Below, in pieces: positions 8,741-18,520 of a DNA stretch of 64,000 nucleotides. Position 1 is the first letter of the stretch; every line of letters starts with the position of its first letter. The stretch is from Ulvibacter sp047614245 (GTDB lineage: Bacteria; Bacteroidota; Bacteroidia; Flavobacteriales; Flavobacteriaceae): NCBI GenBank assembly GCA_047614245.1, contig JBLHIC010000002.1, forward strand, positions 17,220 to 81,219, read 5' to 3'. The notes beneath the pieces are model-generated. The model searched no databases. It was given only the letters and a program-made list of their open reading frames with translations, and was not told where the DNA came from. Made by a program: the position numbers and the translations under genes.

Positions 8741-9982
8741 TTATTCTTCGTTTTTGGCGACTAATTGCGCAATATTTACAATCACTTCTATTGCTTTTAA
8801 CATGCTTTCAACGGGTATATATTCATACCTGCCATGAAAATTATGACCTCCGGCAAATATATTTGGGCATGGTAATCCCATAAAACTTAATTGAGAGCCG
8901 TCAGTTCCACCACGAATAGGCTTAATCAATGCTTTTATACCTGCCATTTTCATAGCGTCTTCTGCAATGTCTACAATATGCATCAACGGTTCAACTTTTT
9001 CCCGCATATTATAATATTGATCTTTTATCTCAACAGAAACTACCTGGTTCCCGTATTGCTCATTTATATCATTGGCTAGTTTTTGAACCACCTCTTTGCG
9101 AGCTTCAAAATGACTTCTGTCATGATCGCGAATAATATATTGCAGTTTGGTGCTGTCTACTTCACCTTTCATGTTATGTAGATGGAAAAACCCTTGCCGG
9201 TCTTCAGTGTGTTCGGGGGTTTCCAATCTCGGCAAAGAGTTAATAAATTCTGTAGCAATATACATGCTGTTTATCATTTTGCCTTTAGCATAACCAGGAT
9301 GAACAATTTTTCCTTTAATAGTAACATCCGCACCAGCGGCATTAAAATTTTCATATTCTAATTCACCAATCTGGCTGCCATCCATGGTATATGCCCAAGA
9401 AGCTCCAAATTTCTTTACATCAAATTTATGTGCTCCCCGTCCAATTTCTTCATCGGGTGTAAAACCTATTCTTATTTTACCGTGCTTAAGTTCGGGATGA
9501 TTTACTAAATATTCCATCGAGGAAATTATTTCAGCTATGCCAGCTTTATCATCTGCGCCTAATAAGGTTGTTCCATCAGTTGTTATAAGAGTTTGACCTT
9601 TGTATAGAAGGAGGTCATCAAAATCGGATGGAGATAGAATGATATCTTCTGCTTTATTTAAAACAATGTCCTTTCCATCGTAATTTTCAATTATTTGAGG
9701 TTTTACGTTGGCTCCAGTAAAATCTGGTGTAGTGTCAAAATGAGATACAAAACCGATTACTGGTACATCGTGAGAAACGTTACTCGGAAGGGTGGCCATG
9801 ATATAGGCATTTTCGTCTATAGTCACTTCCTGTAAACCGATTTGCTTTAATTCTTCAACCAAGGCATTGGCTAGATTCCATTGTTTTTTGGTGCTAGGAG
9901 TGGTTTTACTCTCCGGATCACTTTCAGTATCTACGGTGACATAACGAATAAAACGATCAATAAGATGCTGCTTTTGAATCAT
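8741..9982 (-). CDS. pepT: peptidase T (tripeptide aminopeptidase, M20B)
   Basis: 413 residues, standard PepT length. It removes the N-terminal residue from tripeptides in the cytosol with two zinc ions. The metal ligands are visible in order: FVSHFDTTPD, LLGADDKAG, FTPDEEIGRG, YTMDGSQIGELEYE and the C-terminal AGGHNFHGRYEY. The dimerisation lid (PIRGGTDGSQLS) is present. A TATCTTTG element at 9997-10004, read leftward, is a plausible -7 box 15 nt ahead of the ATG. It is convergent with yajC. Confidence 0.95.
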   Translation of the reverse strand: MIQKQHLIDRFIRYVTVDTESDPESKTTPSTKKQWNLANALVEELKQIGLQEVTIDENAYIMATLPSNVSHDVPVIGFVSHFDTTPDFTGANVKPQIIENYDGKDIVLNKAEDIILSPSDFDDLLLYKGQTLITTDGTTLLGADDKAGIAEIISSMEYLVNHPELKHGKIRIGFTPDEEIGRGAHKFDVKKFGASWAYTMDGSQIGELEYENFNAAGADVTIKGKIVHPGYAKGKMINSMYIATEFINSLPRLETPEHTEDRQGFFHLHNMKGEVDSTKLQYIIRDHDRSHFEARKEVVQKLANDINEQYGNQVVSVEIKDQYYNMREKVEPLMHIVDIAEDAMKMAGIKALIKPIRGGTDGSQLSFMGLPCPNIFAGGHNFHGRYEYIPVESMLKAIEVIVNIAQLVAKNEE

Positions 9983-10112
9983 ATAATGTTTTTCACCAAA
10001 GATAAAGATTAGTCATTAAAACTATTAAAAAATCTGTGACAGAGTAAGTTTTTTAAATTTTCCGTATATTACATAACAATTATTAAACCTAAAATTAACA
10101 AACACAAACTTC

Positions 10113-13001
10113 ATGAAAAAAAACAACTTAATCCTCACTGTATTATGCTTATTATTCATAGTTACGGTAAGCGCACAACAAGTTTCAGGACTTGTTACCG
10201 ATGAAACGTCCGAGCCTCTTTCTGGGGTTTCCGTTATTGTAAAAGGTACCACAACTGGTGCCATCACAGATTTTGATGGAAAATATTCTATCGAAGCAGC
10301 CAATGGGGCTGTATTGACTTTTTCTTATGTTGGATTCGAAGCCAAAGATGTTACGGTCACTGGCAGCACCATGGATTTACAAATGAGTTCTGGAGTGTCC
10401 CTTAGTGAAATAGTTTTAATAGGGACGCGTAATCCAAATCGAACTGCAGTTAACTCTGCTGTACCTGTTGATGTTATTTCAATGCAGGAACTTATTACTT
10501 CAGGACCGCAAGTTAATTTAAATCAGATTTTAAATTATGTTGCGCCTTCGTTTACATCAAACACTCAGACTATTTCAGATGGTACTGATCATATTGACCC
10601 AGCATCCTTAAGAGGATTAGGTCCAGATCAAGTATTGGTGTTGGTTAATGGTAAAAGGCGTCACAATTCGTCTTTGGTTAATGTAAATGGAACCTTTGGG
10701 CGAGGTAGTGTAGGAACCGACTTGAACGCAATTCCTGCTATTTCTATTAAGAGAATTGAAGTCTTGAGAGATGGAGCTGCGGCACAATATGGATCTGATG
10801 CCATCGCTGGAGTAATAAATATTGTCCTTAACGATAATGTCAATGAACTTCTTCTTAACGTAACCTCAGGAGCGAATTTCAGTGAAAATTCTAATAATCA
10901 AACTGGTGGTGTCGATGGCGGAACGATCAATGTAAGCGCCAACTATGGTGTTGCTGTTGGAGAACGAGGTGGTTCGCTTAACCTTTCTGGTGATTTTGAC
11001 TACAGACAGCCTTACAGTCGTATGAAGGAATGGGAAGGAAATATTTTCAATCAGTATAATACGATAGAAAGAGTTGCTAGTAGCGCTGGATATAATATTG
11101 CCAATTTACTAGATGATGATGTTAGTGATGTTATCCAATTTGGAAACCAAGCCGGTTTTAATTTAAGTCCAACGGCTACAAAGACAGATCTTCAGGCTAT
11201 ACTAAGTGCAGATAATACAGCTGCCGAACTCGCCGCCAGAGGTCTTGAGAGAAAAGATTTTAACATGAGAGTTGGGCAATCTGAAGTTAGAGGTGGGCGA
11301 TTTTTCGCTAACTTTTCACTTCCGGTTGATGATAATGATACAGAAATATACTCGTTTGCAGGTATAAGTTCAAGAACTGGAAATTCTGCTGGTTTTTATA
11401 GATTACCAAACCAAAGTAGAACATATACGCCTGCATATAATAATGGATTCTTGCCAGAAATTAATTCAAAAATATTGGATCAGTCGATAGCAGTTGGTAT
11501 TAAGGGTGTTATAGGATCTGGGTGGAATATTGACTTTAGTAACACTTATGGTAAGAATAAGTTTCTTTATACTATTGGAAATACATTTAATGCATCACTT
11601 CAAAACGCGTCTCCGACAACCTTTGATGCTGGAGGATTTAGCTTTTCCCAAAATACAACTAACTTAGATGTTAGTAAATTCTATGATGATATTTTAAGTG
11701 GTGTAAACGTTGCTTTTGGAGGTGAGTATCGTAGTGAAATTTATGAGATTGAAGCTGGAGAAGAAGCATCTTATTCTCAATACACGGCAGATGGACAAGC
11801 TATAACGCTTGCATCTCAAGTTCCTGCAAAGGACTTTTTTGGATCTTCCAGACCAGGAGGATCTCAAGTTTTCCCTGGATTCAGTCCAAAAAATGAGTTA
11901 AATAGAGGCCGAAATAGTGTTGCGGGATATTTTGACATAGAAGCCGACTTTACCGAATCTTTATTAGTGAGTTTTGCAACGCGTTATGAAAATTATTCGG
12001 ATTTTGGAGGTACAGCTAATTTCAAATTGGCGACACTTTTTAAAATAAATGATAATTTTAATTTAAGAGCGGCAGGTAATACTGGTTTTAGAGCACCATC
12101 TCTTCATCAGTTAAATTTCAATTCTACCTCAACGATTTTTGATCAAAACGGGAACCCACAAGAGGTTGGTACTTTTGCTAATGACAGTAGACCAGCAGCC
12201 TTATTAGGAATTCCACAGTTAAAAGAAGAGACATCTAAAAGTATAAGTGTTGGATTTACAGCAAAACTCCCTGAACTAAATATTAGCTTAACGTTAGATG
12301 GTTATTTTGTAGCTATTGACGACAGAGTTGTTTATACAGGTCAATTTAAAGGGCCGGGTACAGGTACCGAACTTGATAATCTATTGTCTCAAGCTAATGC
12401 AACAGCTGCATCCTTCTTTGCCAATGCGATCGATACTGAATCAAAAGGGATTGATATAGTCATAACACATAAAGTTAGATTTGGAGGGAATATGGGATTA
12501 AAATCTGATCTTTCAGCTACCTTATCAAAAACAAAGCAAGTTGGTCAAATCAAGGCGTCTAGAGTTCTAGAAAGTGCAGGTTTGGTTGGTACATATTTTC
12601 CTGAAGACAGTCGTGTTTATTTAGAGGAGGCTGTTCCGAGAACCAAGGTTAATTTATCCAATTCATTTACATCAGGAAAACTAAATGTATTTTTAAGAAA
12701 TGTATTTTTTGGAGAAGTTACAGAAGCTACAACCAATATAGATCGTCAGCAGGTGTTTGGATCCAAAGTAGTTACGGATCTTTCTATAGGCTATGAGGTT
12801 ACGAAGGCTTTAACAGTTACTGTTGGAGCTAATAACCTTTTAGATGTCTTTCCAGACAGAGCCGCTCAAGATTTAGAGCCTGGAACTGCAGGAGATCAAA
12901 ATAACAGAAGTAGTGGAAGATTTGATTGGTCTAGAAGAGCACAACAATTTGGAATCGGAGGAAGATACTTATTCGCAAGATTGAGTTTCGGACTTCAATA
13001 G
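10113..13001 (+). CDS. TonB-dependent outer-membrane receptor
   Basis: 962 residues. The signal peptide ends at VSAQQ, then a carboxypeptidase-regulatory-like domain (GLVTDETSEPLSGVSVIVKG, about 23-100), a plug domain (about 110-235, with the RIEVLRDGAAAQYGSDAIAG block) and a beta barrel to the C terminus, which ends in the aromatic strand motif ARLSFGLQ. It imports a ligand across the outer membrane using TonB energy. No SusD partner or surface lipoprotein is adjacent, so a siderophore, vitamin or nucleoside-type ligand fits better than a glycan. The ligand cannot be read from the sequence. Confidence 0.92.
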   Translation: MKKNNLILTVLCLLFIVTVSAQQVSGLVTDETSEPLSGVSVIVKGTTTGAITDFDGKYSIEAANGAVLTFSYVGFEAKDVTVTGSTMDLQMSSGVSLSEIVLIGTRNPNRTAVNSAVPVDVISMQELITSGPQVNLNQILNYVAPSFTSNTQTISDGTDHIDPASLRGLGPDQVLVLVNGKRRHNSSLVNVNGTFGRGSVGTDLNAIPAISIKRIEVLRDGAAAQYGSDAIAGVINIVLNDNVNELLLNVTSGANFSENSNNQTGGVDGGTINVSANYGVAVGERGGSLNLSGDFDYRQPYSRMKEWEGNIFNQYNTIERVASSAGYNIANLLDDDVSDVIQFGNQAGFNLSPTATKTDLQAILSADNTAAELAARGLERKDFNMRVGQSEVRGGRFFANFSLPVDDNDTEIYSFAGISSRTGNSAGFYRLPNQSRTYTPAYNNGFLPEINSKILDQSIAVGIKGVIGSGWNIDFSNTYGKNKFLYTIGNTFNASLQNASPTTFDAGGFSFSQNTTNLDVSKFYDDILSGVNVAFGGEYRSEIYEIEAGEEASYSQYTADGQAITLASQVPAKDFFGSSRPGGSQVFPGFSPKNELNRGRNSVAGYFDIEADFTESLLVSFATRYENYSDFGGTANFKLATLFKINDNFNLRAAGNTGFRAPSLHQLNFNSTSTIFDQNGNPQEVGTFANDSRPAALLGIPQLKEETSKSISVGFTAKLPELNISLTLDGYFVAIDDRVVYTGQFKGPGTGTELDNLLSQANATAASFFANAIDTESKGIDIVITHKVRFGGNMGLKSDLSATLSKTKQVGQIKASRVLESAGLVGTYFPEDSRVYLEEAVPRTKVNLSNSFTSGKLNVFLRNVFFGEVTEATTNIDRQQVFGSKVVTDLSIGYEVTKALTVTVGANNLLDVFPDRAAQDLEPGTAGDQNNRSSGRFDWSRRAQQFGIGGRYLFARLSFGLQ

Positions 13002-13045
13002 TATAGTGTTTTTAATTCACCTATAAATTGGTGATGTTATTATAG

Positions 13046-13078
13046 AAAAGGCTGCCCATTCAAATGGGGAGCCTTTTC
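13046..13078 (+). terminator. terminator after the TonB receptor
   Basis: AAAAGGCT/AGCCTTTT outer stem and CCCAT/ATGGG inner stem separated by one G-G mismatch, with a TCAA loop. It ends the receptor transcript before pyrD. Confidence 0.8.
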
Positions 13079-13147
13079 CTATTTCGATTAATTATCTTTT
13101 AAATTGACGCCTAGCTCCGTACCTTTGTAATTATTTTAAACAATACT

Positions 13148-14188
13148 ATGTATAAAGCTCTTATTCGACCAATTTTCTTTGCGATTGATCCCGAAAGAAT
13201 ACATCATTTTACCTTTTCACTTATTCGTCTTCTAAGTAGTTTAGGTTTCGGACGCCTCTTCCGAAGTATGTATCAAATTAAAAATTCAAGCTTAGAACGT
13301 GATGTTTTCGGACTTAAGTTTCCAAACCCTGTTGGTCTGGCAGCGGGATTCGATAAAGATGCAAAGTTATATAAGGAGTTGTCCAATTTCGGATTTGGAT
13401 TTATTGAGATAGGAACCGTTACTCCAAAACCCCAAGGAGGGAATCCTAAGAAAAGACTTTTCCGACTTAAAGAAGATTCTGCGCTTATAAACAGAATGGG
13501 TTTTAATAATGGAGGTGTTGATCAAGCAGTATTAAGATTAAAAGAAAACAAACAAGAAGAGAGTGGGAATGATAGTCCTAGAGTTTTAATAGGTGGAAAT
13601 ATTGGGAAGAATAAGACAACGCCTAATGAGGAGGCAGTGAATGATTATCTTATTTGTTTTGAAGCGCTGTTCGATTATGTGGATTATTTTGTTGTAAATG
13701 TGAGTTCTCCTAATACGCCAAATTTAAGAGCCCTTCAGGATAAGGAGCCTCTAACGGCCTTGTTAAATACTTTGAATAAAGCAAATTATAAAAAATCAAA
13801 TCCGAAGCCAATACTTTTAAAAATAGCTCCAGATTTGACTGATGAACAATTATTGGATATCATTGATATTGTAGCAGAAACAAAAATTGACGGAGTCATT
13901 GCAACTAACACAACGATTTCACGAGAAGGACTTTCTTCAGAAAATAAAAAAGAAACTGGAGGGATGAGCGGAATGCCCTTAGGAAAAAGAGCAACTGAAG
14001 TTATTAGATTCCTTTCAGAAAAAAGTAATAAAGCGTTCCCTATTATCGGGGTAGGAGGCATTCATAGTTCCGACGATGCTTTGGAAAAAATAGAAGCGGG
14101 AGCGAGCTTGGTTCAACTATATAGTGGATTTATTTACGAAGGCCCTCAACTAATTAAAGACATTAATAAAGCATTGTTTAAAGCTTAA
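13148..14188 (+). CDS. pyrD: dihydroorotate dehydrogenase, quinone-type (class 2)
   Basis: 346 residues. It oxidises dihydroorotate to orotate in pyrimidine synthesis, passing electrons to menaquinone at the inner membrane. The class-2 N-terminal helices (about 1-40) precede the barrel. FMN and substrate motifs are clear: GLAAGFDKDAKL (63-74), INRMGFNN, the catalytic serine in NVSSPNTPNLR (about 180), and ATNTTISR. A TACCTTTG -7 element lies about 20 nt upstream of the ATG. The gene is monocistronic in appearance. Confidence 0.95.
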   Translation: MYKALIRPIFFAIDPERIHHFTFSLIRLLSSLGFGRLFRSMYQIKNSSLERDVFGLKFPNPVGLAAGFDKDAKLYKELSNFGFGFIEIGTVTPKPQGGNPKKRLFRLKEDSALINRMGFNNGGVDQAVLRLKENKQEESGNDSPRVLIGGNIGKNKTTPNEEAVNDYLICFEALFDYVDYFVVNVSSPNTPNLRALQDKEPLTALLNTLNKANYKKSNPKPILLKIAPDLTDEQLLDIIDIVAETKIDGVIATNTTISREGLSSENKKETGGMSGMPLGKRATEVIRFLSEKSNKAFPIIGVGGIHSSDDALEKIEAGASLVQLYSGFIYEGPQLIKDINKALFKA

Positions 14189-14287
14189 GAAATCTATCTG
14201 CCATTTCTTTATTGAAAACATATATAACACGCATAAAGTAAACTTCGATAAAAACGGATGTTGCTTGTCATTAAAACAAAAATAAAA

Positions 14288-15022
14288 ATGAGTTTTTTAA
14301 ATGCAGAATGGAGAAAATTAGCCGTCGCGAATTATGTAATTAATCCGAGTAGTCTTTCAAAATATGTTCCAGCTGGAACTGAACTCGATTTATGGGAAAA
14401 TAAATGTTTTGTCAGTTTAATAGGGTTTATGTTCTTAGATACCAAAATATTAGGAGTAAAAATTCCATTTCACATTAATTTTGAAGAAGTAAACCTGAGA
14501 TTTTATGTCAAACGATTTGAAAATAACACTTGGAAACGCGGTGTTGTTTTTATTAAAGAAATCGTACCTAAACCTGCGCTAACTTTTATCGCAAATACAA
14601 TCTACAAAGAGCACTATGAAACATTGCCAATGCGACATAAGTGGGAAGAAAACATTACAAATAGAACTGTAGAATATCAATGGAAAAAGAATAGGGTGTG
14701 GCAATCTTTCAAAATTGTGGCAGCTTTAAAAGCTTCAGAAATTATAGAAAATAGTGAAACTGAGTTTATAACCGAACATTATTGGGGATACGCAAAAGTG
14801 AACGATTCAGTTACCAATGAATATGAAGTTACACATCCAAAATGGAAACAATATAGGGTAGAAAGTTCTGAAATAAAAGTTGATTTTGGGATTGTTTATG
14901 GAAAGGATTTTGAGTTTTTAAATAAAATGAAACCAGAATCAGTAATGCTTGCTGAAGGTTCAGAGATAACCGTTGAAAGTAAGACTACGATACGAGAAAA
15001 TGCCAATCAATATAACGTATAA
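14288..15022 (+). CDS. DUF2071 / YqjF family protein
   Basis: 244 residues from the ATG at 14288, chosen because MSFLNAEWRKL is the normal start of this family; the frame is open ten codons further upstream. Family blocks include LSKYVPAGTELDLWENKCFVSL, FEEVNLRFYVKR and RGVVFIKEIVPKPAL. DUF2071 proteins are small cytosolic proteins with a ligand-binding-like fold and no assigned reaction. Context gives no further clue: the neighbours are pyrD and a decayed stretch. Confidence 0.8.
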   Translation: MSFLNAEWRKLAVANYVINPSSLSKYVPAGTELDLWENKCFVSLIGFMFLDTKILGVKIPFHINFEEVNLRFYVKRFENNTWKRGVVFIKEIVPKPALTFIANTIYKEHYETLPMRHKWEENITNRTVEYQWKKNRVWQSFKIVAALKASEIIENSETEFITEHYWGYAKVNDSVTNEYEVTHPKWKQYRVESSEIKVDFGIVYGKDFEFLNKMKPESVMLAEGSEITVESKTTIRENANQYNV

Positions 15023-15387
15023 GATGCTGATATTAAACGGCCTAATATAGGTTTTTGTTTGTTTAAATAGATCTAAAACAATTTTGTTATCCCATTCGCA
15101 AGTGCCATCGATTTTCGAAATACTATTAATGGCTATCATCCAATCGGTGCGAATAGCAATCATAGAAGCGAGGGTATGCAAGAGGTGCAGTCGATGGAAG
15201 TTACCGCTCAAGTAAGGGTGGGCAGGTTGTATACAGTTACTGTCAAAAGCATCGGTATAAGTTGCGGTGGATCACTGTGCAAATACGAGGGAAGTATTTT
15301 GTAAAAAAAATAACAAAAAAAAGCAATGCCCTTCGCATAGGTCGTTTGGTGTTATCAGTCTTACTTTTAAAAATGTATTTTTGTTGA
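15023..15387. other. gap with a possible decayed reading frame on the minus strand
   Basis: Leftward, a frame from about 15265 down to 14960 is open for about 100 codons (contains QPAHPYLSGNFHRLHLLH and KIDGTCEWDNKIVLDLF) and overlaps the end of the DUF2071 gene. It lacks a normal ATG start and its last third runs through that gene, so it looks like a remnant rather than a live gene. I do not recognise the family. The rest of the gap (15266-15387) shows only A-rich sequence and a TATTTTTG element. Confidence 0.3.
15376..15383 (+). promoter_or_regulatory. -7-like element directly in front of the LysE start
   Basis: TATTTTTG ends four nucleotides before the ATG at 15388. If used, the transcript would begin at or near the start codon (leaderless). 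No good -33 TTG is seen at 19-20 nt, so this is tentative. Confidence 0.3.
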
Positions 15388-16002
15388 ATGCTTGAAGCAC
15401 TAGTCTCATTTTCATTTGCAACATTAGTATTAGCACTTTCCCCGGGACCAGATAATATATATGTCATTACTCAATCATTAGTAAATGGCACTAAAGCTGG
15501 TATTGCAACGACTGCTGGACTTATAAGTGGTTGCATTGTGCATACTGCTTTATTGGCATTTGGGGTATCTGCTTTGATCACTGCTTCGGAAAGTATATTT
15601 TATGGAATTAAAATATTTGGAGCCTTATATTTACTCTATTTAGCATATACCGTTTATAAAAGTGATGCCAGTGTTACTTTTTCCGACAGTGCTCCAAAAA
15701 AATCAAACTGGAAACTCTTTAAGCAAGGCGTCTTTATGAATCTTGTGAACCCCAAAGTAATGATTTTCTTTTTAGCTTTTTTCCCGGTATTTCTGTGGGA
15801 TACGACGAAAAATACTGTTTTTCAGTTCTTTACTCTGGGAGCTACATTTATGCTGGTTTCGTTTTTACTCTTCAGTTCTCTCGCTTTATTAGCGGGTAGT
15901 ATAAAGCAATTTATGATAAAACAGAAATCGGCAGGAAGGGTTATGAAGTGGCTTCAGATCATTGTGTTCGTCGGAATTTCAATTTATATTTTGACACCAT
16001 AA
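15388..16002 (+). CDS. LysE/RhtB family amino-acid exporter
   Basis: 204 residues with about six membrane helices. The family signature ALSPGPDNIYVITQSLVNG is at residues 17-35, followed by GLISGCIVHT and the KQGVFMNLVNPKVMIFFLAF block. LysE/RhtB proteins export amino acids or related small molecules across the inner membrane in exchange for protons. The exact substrate is not predictable. HMG-CoA lyase starts 51 nt downstream. Confidence 0.9.
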   Translation: MLEALVSFSFATLVLALSPGPDNIYVITQSLVNGTKAGIATTAGLISGCIVHTALLAFGVSALITASESIFYGIKIFGALYLLYLAYTVYKSDASVTFSDSAPKKSNWKLFKQGVFMNLVNPKVMIFFLAFFPVFLWDTTKNTVFQFFTLGATFMLVSFLLFSSLALLAGSIKQFMIKQKSAGRVMKWLQIIVFVGISIYILTP

Positions 16003-16040
16003 TTTGCACATCAAAAGATGCTAGCATGCTAAGTAATTTA

Positions 16041-16048
16041 TATCTTTG
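16041..16048 (+). promoter_or_regulatory. -7-like element directly in front of the HMG-CoA lyase start
   Basis: TATCTTTG ends five nucleotides before the ATG at 16054, so a promoter here would give an almost leaderless mRNA. A -33 element at the usual distance is not convincing. Confidence 0.3.
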
Positions 16049-16053
16049 GTTTA

Positions 16054-16917
16054 ATGCAAAGCGTAAAAATAATAGAATGTCCTCGGGATGCCATGCAAGG
16101 TATAAAGGATTGGATTCCTACAGAAAAGAAAATACAATATATTCAATCATTGCTCCGTTGCGGATTTGATACTATTGACTTCGGAAGCTTTGTGTCACCA
16201 AAAGCAATTCCGCAGATGCAAGACACATCGGCGGTTTTGGCAGGTTTAGACTTGAGTGCTACTACAAGTAAATTACTTGCGATCGTAGCAAATTTAAGAG
16301 GTGCTGAATCGGCTGTTATACATCCTGAAATTCAATATTTGGGCTACCCATTTTCAATTTCCGAAAATTTTCAAATGCGAAATACGCATAAAACAATTGC
16401 TCAGTCTATAGATACCTTACAAGCGATCTTAGATTTAGCTCGAGCGAATAACAAAGAAGTAGTTGCTTACCTTTCTATGGGTTTTGGAAACCCTTATGGA
16501 GATCCTTGGGATGTTGATATTGTTGGAAATTGGACGGAAAAATTATCTGGGATGGGCGTTAAGATATTGTCGCTAAGCGATACGGTTGGTTCTTCAACAC
16601 CGGATATAATAACGCACCTATTCTCACAGTTGATTCCTAAATACCCACACATAGAATTTGGTGCGCATCTTCATACGACGCCAACCGCTTGGCACGAGAA
16701 AGTGAATGCGGCATATGAAGCAGGTTGTAGAAGATTTGACGGTGCTATCCAAGGGTTTGGTGGTTGCCCAATGGCTAAAGATGAATTAACTGGAAATATG
16801 CCTACCGAAAAGATGCTAAGCTATTTTACCTCAAAAAAAGTGGATAGTAATCTCAATCCTATGTCTTTCGAAAGTTCGCATAATGAAGCTTCTAAAATAT
16901 TTAATCAATACCATTGA
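16054..16917 (+). CDS. hydroxymethylglutaryl-CoA lyase
   Basis: 287 residues, HMGL-like TIM barrel. It splits HMG-CoA into acetoacetate and acetyl-CoA, the last step of leucine degradation. The N-terminal PRDAMQG holds the catalytic Arg-Asp pair. SDTVGSSTP, the metal-binding GAHLHTTPTAW (two histidines) and GFGGCPMAKDELTGN with the catalytic loop cysteine are all present. With leucine dehydrogenase elsewhere in the window, leucine catabolism in this organism is plausible. The next gene begins within two bases of its stop. Confidence 0.92.
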   Translation: MQSVKIIECPRDAMQGIKDWIPTEKKIQYIQSLLRCGFDTIDFGSFVSPKAIPQMQDTSAVLAGLDLSATTSKLLAIVANLRGAESAVIHPEIQYLGYPFSISENFQMRNTHKTIAQSIDTLQAILDLARANNKEVVAYLSMGFGNPYGDPWDVDIVGNWTEKLSGMGVKILSLSDTVGSSTPDIITHLFSQLIPKYPHIEFGAHLHTTPTAWHEKVNAAYEAGCRRFDGAIQGFGGCPMAKDELTGNMPTEKMLSYFTSKKVDSNLNPMSFESSHNEASKIFNQYH

Positions 16918-16918
16918 A

Positions 16919-18514
16919 ATGAAATTTCAACCACAAATGGGATCTGTAAAAGGTAATCAATTTCTCTTAAGAAAAATTGAGAGAAATGTTATTTTACTCG
17001 CTTTTTCGGTATTATTTGTTGTCCTTACTAGCTGTAAAACGACAAAATCTGCTTACAATATAGGTGAAGCGCAAGGAGCTGTCACTTTTAAAATAATACA
17101 ACTAAATGATGTCTATGAAATCGCTCCGTTAAGCGGGGGTCAATATGGGGGGATGGCCAGAGTGGCGCACGTTAGAGATTCGGTGGCGAAGGTTAATCCG
17201 AATACTTATTTAGTGATGGCTGGTGATTTTCTAAATCCGTCATTGTTAGGGGCTATTAAAGTCAATGGAGAACGGATCAATGGAAAGCACATGATTGAGG
17301 TCATGAATGCTATGAATTTTGATTTGGTGACTTTTGGAAATCATGAGTTTGATATTGGCGAAGAAGCGCTTCAGAAGCGAATAAATGAGTCTAATTTTCA
17401 ATGGACGTCTGCCAATGTGAAGCAAAAAACGGAAAATGGCTCTAGACCTTTTACCCTGCAGCGAAGTAACGCAAGGGAAACGGTAAATAATTCACATATC
17501 ATTATGGTGGATGATGGAAATGGTGGGGAGTTAAAGGTTGGTTTTTTCAGTGTTACAATACCGTCCAATTCTATAGACTTCGTGGATTATGGGGATATTT
17601 TTTCCGAAGCTGAAAAAGCATATTATAGTTTAGAGAAAAATGTTGATATTGTTATTGGACTTACGCATTTGGAAATAGAACAAGATATCGCTTTAACGAA
17701 AAGACTCCCCAAATTGCGTTTTATTATGGGTGGTCATGAACATAATGCTATGTTAGTTTCCTCGGAAAATGCTATTATAGCAAAAGCTGACGCGAACGCT
17801 AAAACTGTTTATATTCATACTTTCGAATTTAATAAGGTGAACAAAAATCTGAAGATTGATTCACGTTTGTTTCCGATTGATGAGAAAATAGCTTCAGAGC
17901 CGAAGGTAACTGAGATAGTGGCTAGGTGGAGTGCTGTTTTAGAAAATAAGATTAGTGAGGTAGTTGCAAATCCCAATGAAGTTATTTATAAAGCAACAAC
18001 ACCATTAGATGCTACCGATATCGCTAATAGAGAAATACAGACAAATTTTGGTGATATAATAGGGGCTGCAATGGCAGCTTCATTTAACGAACCTGTTGAT
18101 GGGGCTCTGGTTAATGGGGGTTCATTTCGAATCGATGATATGCTTACTGGAGATATAACTAGTATTGATATATTTAGAGTTTTACCATTTGGGGGTGATG
18201 TACTTAAAGTAGATCTTACAGGGCAATTGCTCATTGAGATTTTAGACTTTGGAGAATCCAAAAAAGGAACGGGTGCATATCTGCAACGATACGGATTTAC
18301 TCAAAAATTTGACACTTGGTTTTTCAATGACCAAGCTATTAATATTACTCAAATATATTCTATAGCTTTTAGTAATTACTTATTAAAAGGGTATGATATT
18401 CCTTTTTTAACGCCAGAGAACCCGGGGGTTAAAAATATTTATATAGCTACTACTTTTGAGCCGGCGTATGATATACGAGGGGCTGTAATCATTTATATTA
18501 AATCTTTAAAATAA
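16919..18514 (+). CDS. 5'-nucleotidase / metallophosphatase lipoprotein
   Basis: About 531 residues from ATG 16919, two bases past the lyase stop. An in-frame ATG at 16883 would overlap the lyase and separate the signal peptide from the N terminus. The lipobox is VVLTSCKTT. Metallophosphatase motifs run QLNDVYEI, MAGDFLNP, TFGNHEFD, GLTHLEIE and GGHEHN. The C-terminal 5'-nucleotidase domain shows NGGSFRIDD. The first motif has NDVYE instead of the NDHHG of UshA, a variant known in a periplasmic subfamily. Likely hydrolyses extracellular nucleotides for phosphate or nucleoside uptake. Confidence 0.88.
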   Translation: MKFQPQMGSVKGNQFLLRKIERNVILLAFSVLFVVLTSCKTTKSAYNIGEAQGAVTFKIIQLNDVYEIAPLSGGQYGGMARVAHVRDSVAKVNPNTYLVMAGDFLNPSLLGAIKVNGERINGKHMIEVMNAMNFDLVTFGNHEFDIGEEALQKRINESNFQWTSANVKQKTENGSRPFTLQRSNARETVNNSHIIMVDDGNGGELKVGFFSVTIPSNSIDFVDYGDIFSEAEKAYYSLEKNVDIVIGLTHLEIEQDIALTKRLPKLRFIMGGHEHNAMLVSSENAIIAKADANAKTVYIHTFEFNKVNKNLKIDSRLFPIDEKIASEPKVTEIVARWSAVLENKISEVVANPNEVIYKATTPLDATDIANREIQTNFGDIIGAAMAASFNEPVDGALVNGGSFRIDDMLTGDITSIDIFRVLPFGGDVLKVDLTGQLLIEILDFGESKKGTGAYLQRYGFTQKFDTWFFNDQAINITQIYSIAFSNYLLKGYDIPFLTPENPGVKNIYIATTFEPAYDIRGAVIIYIKSLK

Positions 18515-18520
18515 TTAATC

